From Zelopaecilomyces penicillatus (taxonomy: Eukaryota; Ascomycota; Sordariomycetes; Hypocreales; Pseudodiploosporaceae), in the NCBI GenBank assembly GCA_005765155.1, contig VCCP01000006.1, positions 3,608,501 to 3,672,500 on the forward strand: a DNA stretch of 64,000 nucleotides. The letters run 5' to 3'. Shown here piece by piece: positions 36,630 through 47,050 of this stretch. The notes below the pieces were generated by a model. That model was not told the DNA's origin. It was given only the letters and a program-made list of their open reading frames with translations, and did not search any database. Positions within the stretch are counted from its first letter, which is position 1. Each line of letters begins with the position of its first letter. The position numbers and the translations under genes were made by a program.

Positions 36630-38511
36630 ATGGCATCTCCACAGGTGCCACTGGGGTTTACCCCAGCCACTGAAGCTTGCCAAATCGCCATGAACATGTC
36701 CAAAATCAACTCCCTCACCACTTTCTGTGCCGGAGACAAGTGCGACGCAACAGAAGTAAACAACTTTCTCAAGCATTATGGCTACATGTCGGTCTCTGAA
36801 GCTTCCTCCTCGGGTGAAGTTGGAGAAGGCACTTCTGCCGCACTCAAGGCATTCCAAGAATTTCACCAACTCAAGGTGGATGGCATTTTTGGCCCTCAGA
36901 CTAGAACTGCAATGACCCAAGATCGCTGCGGGTTCCCGGATATGGTTCACTCTGTGGACTTTACTGTTGTTGGCCCTTGGAAAGACCGTAATATTCGATA
37001 CTGTTTTGGCACTCAATCAACGCAACTTGATCCGAATGTTTGCAAGGCAGCGATTCGTCGCGCCATCAAGACTTGGGCTGATGCGGGCGTTGGCTTGACC
37101 TTTACAGAGGTTGCGACAAATGACAATCCAGAAGTCTACATTGACTTCCGGCCCGCCAACGACCCTGATCATTCCATGGTTGGGGGTGTTCTTGCCCATG
37201 CAGACTTTCCACCAGGATACTCGATTGTGTCAAAGACTCTTCCATTGCCGACACACTTTGACGACACCGAGCACAAGTGGGTTGACGGAGCAGCGGCCAA
37301 TGCTTTCGACATTGAAACCGTCGCTCTTCATGAGCTTGGACACATTCTTGGCCTTGCTCATAGCAGCGTCTTGGGAACTGTCATGTATCCTTCTGTCTCG
37401 CCAAACTTCGTCAAGCGCACCCTGACAGCCGATGATCTCAGTGGTCTTGGTAATCTCTACCCAGCCTGGCGCAGCCTCGGCGGCGTGTACAACGGTAAGC
37501 AGCAATTCCATCCTTTCTCCCTTGACCAATGACAAAGTAGTAATAATAACATGGCAAAAAGGCATACCGGCAGTTGTTTCATGGGCAGAGGGACGCACTG
37601 ATGTCTTCGTCCGAGGGACAAACAACGGTGTCTATCACAAGTGGCAGAATGGAGGCGGTACCAAGTGGGGTCCTAGCGATTCTGAATATGAGGATTTGGG
37701 TGGTACGATCAACAGCAACGTATCAGCTGTGAGCTGGGGCAACAATCGTATTGATATTTCTGGTGTCGGCACTGACAATGCTTGTTGGCACAAGTGGTGG
37801 GATGGGACAGCTTGGCGAGGCTGGGAGAGCCTTGGTGGAGGCATTATCGGTGATGTCTGCGCCGTCTCTTGGGCTGCCAACCGTCTCGACCTCTTCGTGC
37901 GGGGCACAGACAACGCAGTCTGGCACAAGGCCTGGAATGGAAGTTCATGGCAACCTAGTATCAACGGTTGGACCAAGCTAGGCGGTACTATCTTGGGATC
38001 ACCCAAGGCCGTGTGCTGGGGCCCCAACCGTATCGACATCGTCGTGCGAGGAACTGACAACGGCGTCTACCAGAAGACCTGGAATGGCACCACATGGCAA
38101 CCTTCCATCCTTGGCTGGACTCCTCTCGGAGGCACCGTCATGGACGACATCACCCCTATTTCCAGCGGCCCCAACCGCTTAGACCTCTTCGCCCAGGGTA
38201 CAAACAATGCCGTATATCAAAAGACCTGGAACGGTAGTGCTTGGAGCCCCTCGGCGACAGGATGGGCGAATCTAGGCGGCGTTGTGGCCTCGCGGCCGTC
38301 GGCTGTTGCTTGGGGAGGAAGCAGAATCTACCTCGCTGCTCAGGGGACAAACAACGCCGTGTTTGCAAAGGAGTGGAATGGGTCGGCTTGGGATGAGTGG
38401 AAGTCGCTTGGAGGTGTGATTACAGATGCGCCAGTTGTTGATCCTCGTGGAGGAGAGAGAATGCCGATTTATGTGCGGGGTACGAATGCTGCTTTGTATG
38501 CCTTTGATTGA
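36630..38511 (+). CDS. matrixin-like (M10) metalloprotease fused to PLL-type seven-bladed propeller
   Basis: Exons 36630-37494 and 37562-38511, 604 aa. Residues about 45-95 form a peptidoglycan-binding-like prodomain (ALKAFQEFHQLKVDGIFGPQ). A cysteine-switch motif DRCGFPD follows near residue 100. The catalytic domain has HELGHILGLAHS near 234, the full HExxHxxGxxH zinc site, then the Met-turn GTVMYPS. The second half has repeats of about 48 residues with the pattern AVSW..NR.D.FVRGT.N..W.K.WNG..W....LGG. These resemble the PLL lectin / tachylectin-like propeller family. Seven repeats are visible, with WRSLGG before the intron closing the last blade. No signal peptide is seen at this start, which is odd for a matrixin; the upstream frame is closed by a stop. 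Confidence 0.85.
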
Positions 38512-38587
38512 GTTTGAGATTGTCTCTTATTTTTATTTATAGCAAGTACCTGTTTATGTGTTTATGTGTTATGTTATGGTGCTTCCT

Positions 38588-40068
38588 TCATATAAGTGAC
38601 TTGGGAGCCGCAATGATCACCGCATCATTAAACTTTGTAAACTTCCTAATCTCTCGGATCTCCCAACCTGCTTTCCCAAAGAGGTCTCGCCACTCAGACT
38701 CACGCCTTTCTCGTGCATCAAATAGGACCTTCATAGTTAAGCTGAGAGCTGCCGTATATTCCATGCCAATTGATCGTGACGAAGTTTTTTCATCAGGCAG
38801 CACCTTGTCGTCGATGATGATGACGCTCTCTTTGGTCATGGAGGGGGCATGTGATTGAAGGATGCGAAGGCATGTTTCGTCATCGTTGTTGTGGAAGATT
38901 TGGCGGAAATAGTAAATACGCGCACCTGTTTTATGGTAATGTTAGCAATTGATATGTCCAAAATCGTGCCATTGGAGGTCGAATGCCATGATGTAGGGAG
39001 TGAAGCCGAGACATACCTTTAATGGGCTGCTCAGTCAAGTAATTATACCCCATCTTCTCGACCCCATCCGGGACGTTCGCCATTTCCACCACCGTTGGCC
39101 TATCTTGCAAGATAACACGCCCAGGAAGCGTCGGAAACTTGGATTTAAAGGCCACGCACTGCTGTCCCGCGCCGCCACCCACATCGACAAATGCGATGTC
39201 TTGGCTGGCGATACTCGCGCCCATTTCGGTAGGAACATCCACAGCCTCAAGCCAGGTTGGAAGACTGGAGAGATGGTGTTCCATATAACGATGGAATGCT
39301 GCCTTTTGAACGGGGTGCGACTCCAGCCACCCATAAAGATTCTCGTCAGTGCCTTGTCCATACTTGAAGGCATTTGTTGCTTCTGGGAGGCCGAGAACAG
39401 TGGGCAATGCAGCAAAGCCCGGCAGACAATTATCGTTGCTGTTGAGATGTTAACAATGTGCCATGCCAATGGGTGAGTATATAGGTGATCTTACTAAACG
39501 GTAACTGCATCTTTAAACAAAGGCGATGCCATTAACTTGGTGAGCTCCGTCGCTTTGTACTGGCCGGGCTCTTCTTCACTGGCCATGTTTTGTGTGCACA
39601 GATAGTCCATTATAGACTCCATCATCCCGGACTCAAGGCCACTTGCCTCACGAAGCTCAGCCAGATTGTGAGCTGCCGCATCATTAGCGAGTTTGGAGAA
39701 GATGCCAAACTCTTGGCCGATTCTAGAAATCACCAATGTCAAAGGCTAAGTGAGAATCCAGAGATTCAATTGTTAGCACTCAGTCCAACCCCTTCAAGGC
39801 GATACAATAAATCTACAGTGGTTTAAGAGTGCGCACTTACCGAATTGACAACCCGTTGCATTGACTCAAAAGGCTCCTCCAGCGCAAGTGCCGCCGCCCG
39901 CAACAACTGCTGCAGTTGGTGTCGCTCGTCTGTAGTCGCGGACGTAAAAATGGTTGATTGTTTGGAGGCAATAGCCCCTAGTTGGCTAATCAAAGAATCC
40001 ATGCTGGGTGTAGATTTCTGTTCGCCTTTTGTCGTTCGACCAACTCCATTAAATGACGAGGCGGCCAT
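38588..40068 (-). CDS. S-adenosylmethionine-dependent O-methyltransferase
   Basis: Proposed exons 40068-39841, 39745-39495, 39438-39017 and 38925-38588 give 412 aa, typical for fungal class II O-methyltransferases of the sterigmatocystin/plant COMT-like group. The N-terminal half has a helical dimerisation region. The SAM site motif I is FVDVGGGAGQQ near residue 245. MGYNYLTEQPIKGARIYYFRQIFHNNDDE matches the conserved region around the expected catalytic-base loop, although the usual His-Asp is replaced by Asn-Asn-Asp. The C-terminus ends IREIRKFTKFNDAVIIAAPKS. It likely methylates a hydroxyl of a secondary metabolite, either the PKS product or the isocyanide made by the gene 2 kb away. Confidence 0.88.
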
Positions 40069-42155
40069 ATTTATTGGGATATGCGAAAGTGAATGAGACA
40101 AGATGCCTAGATGGCAATCTAAGGTCGGCTGGATGGATGGGTATGGTAGGTATATGGTCATGTGCCAAAATGCACACAAAGACGGACAAGGTGATCCTAT
40201 CAAACATATAGTCGTACTATAGTACGTCGCTATCAAAATTACCTTGTCTCGCGACCGGGGGCCCGGAAGCTGGTAACGGTGATGAGAAGACACGGCACGG
40301 GAATAGGAGTCTTCAGCCCGTGCATCGTGTAGAAATATTGAAGTTCACCGTCGTCATAGCTCAAGATGCTAAGAGCGCTACAGCCGCTATTTCAAACCAG
40401 TAGCTTCATATCGGATTGTGGTGGGAAAAGCCGATGTCATATTAAGTACTAATCCCTAAGCTAGCAAGGATTATGTCCCGAAAGCCCGGATTCCGCGTTA
40501 AGACTCCATGAACCCCGTTTCGCTACATTCTACCGACTTTTTCCCCTTGTGAACCGCAGAGCTACATCGGCTAACAATACGAGATACGATACGAACACAC
40601 GGCGGCTTGACGAAGTGAACCAGTCTTATGGTTAGCGTCCAAGTTCAATTCGGTGCAACTCGCTCTTGAATGAAAATAGACAGCTTACAAATGTCGCCGT
40701 GCAAAAAATAGCAACAGGTTTGTCAACAGGTTTGTCAACAGATGTGGCAAGTTGAAACACAAGAAAGCCACGCTGGAAACTTGTCACACATTGGTAGGCC
40801 AATAACCGCCACAGCGTAACATCTGGTACCAGTGTAGTAGGTGGGCTGGCGATGAACCAGCTGCAGTTATGAGCACAAGTTACCACAACCCCAGTACTTC
40901 ACACTTATTTAACCGCAGAAAGGGTCGGCGGATAAACCTCCAGGGTAGTTAGTGCAGATCTTCACTGTGCCGCGTGCCGCTCTTATCTAGCAATCTCATC
41001 ATGGTACAATGCACTGGCACACGGCAGCAAGGTTCGACCTATTTGCTAGGGCTGACAATCGATTAATCGATCGATCGATCAAGTTGAACGGGTGAAAAAT
41101 GCAGGTAGCCGGCCAGTAGTGCGTATCTTAGCTTCATATCATGATCTAACGGTGGGGCATGTGCCGAGAATGGGAGGGAAGAAGAGTTTGAGAGAAAAGA
41201 AGGGTTTGAGACAATAGTTCAGAATCCATAGGATTGGTGTCGGCCTTGTAAGTGGGATGTCAAGTACCATAACGACTTACGAAATTGGGATCACACTAAC
41301 ACAAGGGTCATACGTTTCCCCCCTCATACCTTGCCATTAGTGGCAAGGCCAAAACAAGAAACAAATGGCAACCAATATCGATATTATTCATGGCATAACT
41401 CCTCAACAACACATTTTTCTGTACCTGTTAATAATGTGGGTGTCTGCTTACTTAGTGATAAGGTGTGGTTATTTGAAAAAAAAAAAAAAAGAAGGCTTGA
41501 TACAAATTTCGTAAGTGTATATAGTGCTTATCATCCAACTATCCAATGTATTCATTGAATAAAGCAAGTTAAGCTAAACATCACTTCATCGTTACCAGCC
41601 TCCCGTGTTGTATATGTTTCCTGTTTCAAGGATCTTGATGATCTGTCTCAGAGATTCCGAGCAGCGGGATAAATGACATCAGGTTGTATTTATCCGTGAG
41701 AGGGGGAACTTTCAGTTTCCAAAAGTGCCCAATGTCCTTTTGACAGTACCAGGCTCTACAAGTGTTGTGTTTAGCCTCGTTCATAGTGGACTAGTCGGTC
41801 CTGAGCCGTGTTACACAAGTCTAACGATGATAAGACCTTGTGACGCAGCGCCACCCTACGCCTTTTGTCCCAATAAACTGCCGGCAGAGAAGGAGACCTT
41901 TACTAGGCTTTTTGTTGAGCAAACCCTGTTTTTTTTTTTGGTCTAGAACCGTCCAGCTGTCCTTTTTCGTTCAAGTTTGATCAACTGTCTGACATCATGC
42001 ATGAACATGGCGGTTGTATCGGCAAGGGGGGTGGTGGTTCTTTAAACGGCCCAGAAAGATTGAGTATATATCTAGAGACGTCTCAAGCTGTGCTTACTAT
42101 ATTAATTAACCCTCATCAAACATCGTTTTTTTCTTGCCTTACATCGAACAGTCCA
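40069..42155. promoter_or_regulatory. divergent promoter between O-methyltransferase and isocyanide synthase
   Basis: No gene supported. It contains a short ATCG tandem cluster near 41058-41080 and poly-A/poly-T runs. TATATATC at about 42065-42072 lies some 85 bp upstream of the start codon I chose for the isocyanide synthase and would fall inside coding sequence if the longer frame were used. Confidence 0.5.
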
Positions 42156-44348
42156 ATGGAGATCTTAACACATCACGTAGGCGCGGCCGGTTGGCACACA
42201 CCGTTGGCTAGCTGGGAACAAAATCCATCTTGTCAAAGCCCTTCATGCTCCTTTACAGACTTTTTGCCTGATAACTCAGTCTTGATTACGGCGTCCAAAA
42301 TCCTGCAAGTTCTTGAACGATATCGCTTGAGACAATCACACAATGACAACAAGTATTCTGAGAAGGCGCAACAAGGAACCATCCGGTTTCTGACTCTGAT
42401 TTACAAACATGTCGCCGCTGGTTTGGCTATACCCATGTGCTTACCTGCCTTCCCCTTCAAATCACCCAATACACAATGCAAGGTTCTAGGCAAGCTCCCT
42501 GATGAGGCAGAGAACCTAGCTCTCGCCCATCTTAACGGCATGTGCTTGGCTATCCGGGACATTTATCCACCGGGTGCAAAACTGGTCATAGTATCAGACG
42601 GTCTCGTATACAATGGCAAGTTCCTCAATTCCCCATTCTGTTGTCCAAAGAATATCCCTTTTCTAACTGCTTTAGACCTTATTGGTGTACCAGACAGGGA
42701 CGTCTGGGCCTACAGTCAAGCAATACGAAACATAGTAACCAGCAACAACTACTCTTGCATTACATTCTCGAGGCTCAAGGACCTTGTGTCTTTTAGTGGC
42801 CCAGACAAGCTGGACGAGATTACATACGTGTCCAACGCGGTAAACTTCCGCCGTTCATTACTCAATGCCTTTGGCGCCCCCAACTGGGATTGGAAGACAG
42901 TATCCCAGAAACAAGACACGTGCCTTACCTATCGAGGATATTTAAAGTTCTTGGAAACAGATCTTCAGACTATATACCCAATTGGCGTTGATCGCAGCAA
43001 GTCCAAATATAAAGCGGGCTTGAAGTATGTTGCTCGGGAAATGCTGTACAGGGGTGATGTAAGTTGCATAAACATCCTTTTTAAGCGGGGGGGGGGGGGC
43101 TTAATGGTTCACATTTAACACACGATCTGACAATGGGCCATCGTACAATATAGGCTTTTGCTAGGGCTGTTGAGAAAAAGTACGACAATCATCTTCGACT
43201 TTCGATTCACCCATCTACCAATGAGATGAAGATCTCCATCAGTTTACTACCTACAACCACGCTATACACGACTCCCTGGCATTGTGTTGTTGCATACCGT
43301 GCTGATGGCACGATTGTATCAGGCATGCGCCAAGATTTCGACACCAACTCCGAGTTTGAGCTGGTTTACAGAAACGGAAACCCATGTTACTACCGCGAGA
43401 AGCTAGACTTGTTCCACTGGGCCACTGAGAAAGGAGGTATCAACTGCGATCCTTTGTATCCATCAGGTTGGATCATCACACCCGCTGCGGGTGCCTTCTC
43501 GCTGTCTGCATGCGACATTGATGGTCAAAAAGTCCGGGCGTTGTCTGAAATAGCCTCGCCGGTAGTACTGCGTGGGTTTGTGAAAAGGCCGGATCAAGAC
43601 AGCTTTCTGCAGAAGTCGCACGACTTTGGTGTGCCTGTACCCTGGCTGTGGGGGACTATTCTGAGCGTGAAAGACTCTGGGGGTGACAGAGGAGTACTGA
43701 ATAATACTCTTTCCAGAGAATCGATGCCTTTTCACTACGACGGGGTGTTCAAGCTGGAAAAAGAAACTGCTGAGGATGGGAAAGAAGTGCTTGTGCAAAA
43801 GCCCCCGCAGTAGGTTGCCTCCCTCTAAATCATTTCCCATGAAATGCGCGGACAAATGCTGATTATCTACGGATAGCTTCCAAATTTTCACAGCGGCTAC
43901 CTCATCCCCCAGGAACTCGGGATTTACAATCTTCTCCAGCTCCACAATGTTCTTCAAGTATATGCCCAAATTCCTCAACATTGACACACTTGCCGCTCAG
44001 TCTTGCACCATCCAGACGGTAGCTTTCAACAACCCAACTGTGACAGGGAGTAAACTAGTGATTCCTCATCCCACAACAGGAAAACCCTGTCTTCGATACC
44101 ACGAGCCTTGGCCAGCTACAAAAACCAAGTATGATAGCATACTCGTCACCCTGGAGAACCACGACGAGGATACTGGTCGACAGCTATTTGAGACTATTGA
44201 CTCAGTGCTCTACGACAGAAGGGTTGCGTACTACCATGTTTGGGAAAAGGGCGACATGCTCATCAGCGACAACATCCTCAATCTGCATACAAGAACGAAC
44301 TTTGAAGGCAAGGCTGACCGCGAACTGTGGCGCATCCATCTTGACTAG
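42156..44348 (+). CDS. isocyanide synthase - TauD dioxygenase fusion (PvcA/Dit1 + PvcB-like)
   Basis: Exons 42156-43058, 43154-43809 and 43877-44348 give 676 aa. The frame is open upstream to 41997, but that part has no family similarity and includes a TATA-like box. Residues about 40-370 form a DIT1/PvcA domain, with KLVIVSDGLVYNGKF and the later HLRLSIHPSTNEMKISISL matching the family. Residues about 400-676 are a TauD-like Fe(II)/2-oxoglutarate dioxygenase, with the HxD metal site MPFHYDGVF near 493, NSGFTIFSSS and MFFKYMP, the distal His region NLHTRTNF near 656, and a final ELWRIHLD. In PvcA/PvcB systems an amino acid, often Tyr or Trp, becomes an isocyanide and is then oxidatively decarboxylated or desaturated. 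Here both steps may sit in one chain. A 13-G run lies in intron 1. Confidence 0.88.
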
Positions 44349-46701
44349 ATATTTTCTTCTTCCTCGCCTTAATGAACAAGGTCTTTTTATATGAATATTG
44401 GAAGACAGAAGGCGCGAAGAAAAAAAGGAACAAGTCATTCTCTTGGCATTGCTCTATGATAACAGGGTAGGGAGAGGGGGGGGAGGCTGACTTTGTTGCT
44501 TTTTTGGGAAGTGTCAAAAAAAAAGGCGAAACTGTTCCGGCCGGGAGTTCGTGGTGGAACCGTTGCAAGGCAGGCAAGCAAGCTGGCGATCGAGCGTCAA
44601 GCCACCAGCCCGCATGATACTGGTCGGGGTATTTTGTGAGCGATTTGCTGGAGTCCGCGATCTCATCGCAGCTTGATTGATTGATCAATCCCCCCCAGGA
44701 TTCTACCCCAGCAGCAACATGTTTCTCAGCAAAATTCATTTGTCTAATGGTTGCCACCGACACAGGTTTCTTTTTTTTATTTCAACATCGCTTAGCATGA
44801 GGGTGAATATGGATGGAGTCTCGACGTTTCTTTTTTTCTTTCTTCTTCTTCCTTTTTTTTCTTTTGTTGTTTTCCTTTTTCCAAGGAGAAGGTCTCATAG
44901 CCACGTTGTATCGAAGAGGATTGTTGTGGAACGCCACTGGATTGGGTCAACCCACTCGGTTGCCCGATATCAAAAATGATAGCAATATATAAAATTATTA
45001 TATATGAATGCCGCCCGCTATTTCCAAGCTGCACCTGTTTAAGCTCAATGGCGGCGGGGTTGCACGACTGGGGTTGCCAGTATTGCTTACCACAAAATGT
45101 CAAAATTACATGGCCTCAAATATTTGCCTCTAGTTTTGTTTTCCAAACGCCGAGGCCGTGTGAGTGAGAGAGACCAAATCAGATAGAACCTTTCATCTCT
45201 CGTTCCCCGATGTCAAAGGAAATGAGACGGAAGTGTCAGCAGCGAATGAAACCATCGTGTTCACTTCCCCCCCCTGGACGCTGACTCAACTCAAACTTTG
45301 GCTGTGCTTCATCTCCAGTTGCACGGATGCCCGCCCTTTCCATCCCAACGCAAAAGACACAAATATCTTTTGTTTTATTTGCCACTAGGCTAAACGCGCA
45401 TTCGCATACGAGGTGAAAGAAGCCAAAGCCGCGCGCCACGGCCCAAGAAATCGTGAAGCACGCGTGTCCGGGCCGCCGGAGCCAACGGATGACAAGAGTG
45501 TTAGTGGCCCACTAGTGTCTCGAGTATTGGATTTCAAGAGGTCGAGATGAAAAGCCATGAAAACGCCGCCGACTACAGAGCTGCGTAGGTGCACTGTGGG
45601 GTTGGGAATTGAATGGAACTGCTTCCTAAAAATACAGGTTGGGTGTATGGTGAAGTAAATGAGTGTTAATATAAATTAATCAACCCCCGCAAAAGAAATA
45701 TTCAGAACAGTGTCTCCTCTTGAGCCTGATTCAATTGGTGTTGTTGGCATTTGTCAACCACAGAAATCGAGCCGAGTCTCCAAAAGTGAGACACACATGG
45801 CGATTTCTCTGCGGAAATTCGTCCCATGTTACCCAGAGGAATCCGGTCTCGGCGCGAGAACCTAGCCCTTGAGCAGTTCGGCCAACGTTCTTACAACTAC
45901 AATAGGGTTGGGCATCCAGATAAGTAGTTCATGACGACGCCATCGACTTATAGCTGAGCCCAATAGGCTAAGCTGACTCGGCCGCGTGAGAGCATCCGGT
46001 GAAAAGCAAACATGGATTTGGGGGGTTTTCCTTTGCTTTCGGTGTGCGTGTCAGACCATCACGCCCGCAGCTTGGTAATTACAATTGGTTCAATAGAACA
46101 GAACAGAATGGTGTTCTAGCAAGAGGGCCGCGTCGCGCAATGTGTGTGTGTGTGTGTGTGCAACACCAACATCCCATGGCTGTAAACTAAAAGCTTGGAA
46201 TCAGCCCACCTCCGCCGGTCCGCCACGTTTCAGCCTCCGTGCGCCGACCTACTGGTCCAAGAACCCGCTTCGGGAGCCCGGGCTGGAAGGGCACCGTGTT
46301 TCCGACGGGGTATCCCAGTCTTGGGGTTCATATACAACTAGCAGCTAGTGGAATGGGAACGCTCGTGGTGGCGCATTCATCGAAACGCTAACAATCATTA
46401 GTGTCTGAACTCAAAAGGGCTGTGAGCTCTCTTCCCAGAGAGAAAACGGCAAAAGGTACCGGCTTTAACCCCTGACATTGGAAAGATGCCGAGCACGTCC
46501 ATAGGGCGTCTCGGCATGCTGAAGGCGGAGGCGGAGGCGAAAGGCAAACGACGAAGCGCGGCTTGCGCCCTGCAGTTCTGGCAATGCCGGGCTTGTATTT
46601 GAAAGCTCTCAGCCCTCGCATGCATTACACCGAAAGCAAGCAGCTCATTCTCTCACGCTGCCCGCGCCGAACTGTTTTCGTTGTCACCAAAGCTGGAAAA
46701 T
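44349..46701. other. intergenic, 2.3 kb without a supported gene
   Basis: Many low-complexity tracts (poly-T, poly-C/G) and a (TG)10 microsatellite. Short ORFs show no family. The right end is the leader of the ankyrin gene. Confidence 0.5.
46141..46160 (+). repeat. (TG)10 microsatellite
   Basis: Ten perfect TG units in non-coding sequence. Confidence 0.9.
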
Positions 46702-46965
46702 ATGAGCTACGGTATTCATGGCGGCCACGACCGACCAGTCAAGCGCGCAGCTACCTTGACCGGCAAAGCACCATTCATCCCAGCCAGAGAACCTCTTATA
46801 CTCGACTTCAAGGAAGCTCTCGTCCTGCCACCTTCTCCTTCAAGCTCTGTTACGTCCTTCAGCGGGCTTGCGCGCGCCACTGACGCCGAGAAAAGCGTTA
46901 CTGTTCTTCCTCCCCAATACTGGCCTCGACCACCCTCCTCTCAACGCCAACATCATAATCTTAAT

Positions 46966-47050
<85 letters not shown>

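Noticed and set aside
41997..42155. Longer N-terminus for the isocyanide synthase
   Set aside because: The extra 53 residues have no family similarity and include a TATA-like element positioned correctly for the start at 42156.
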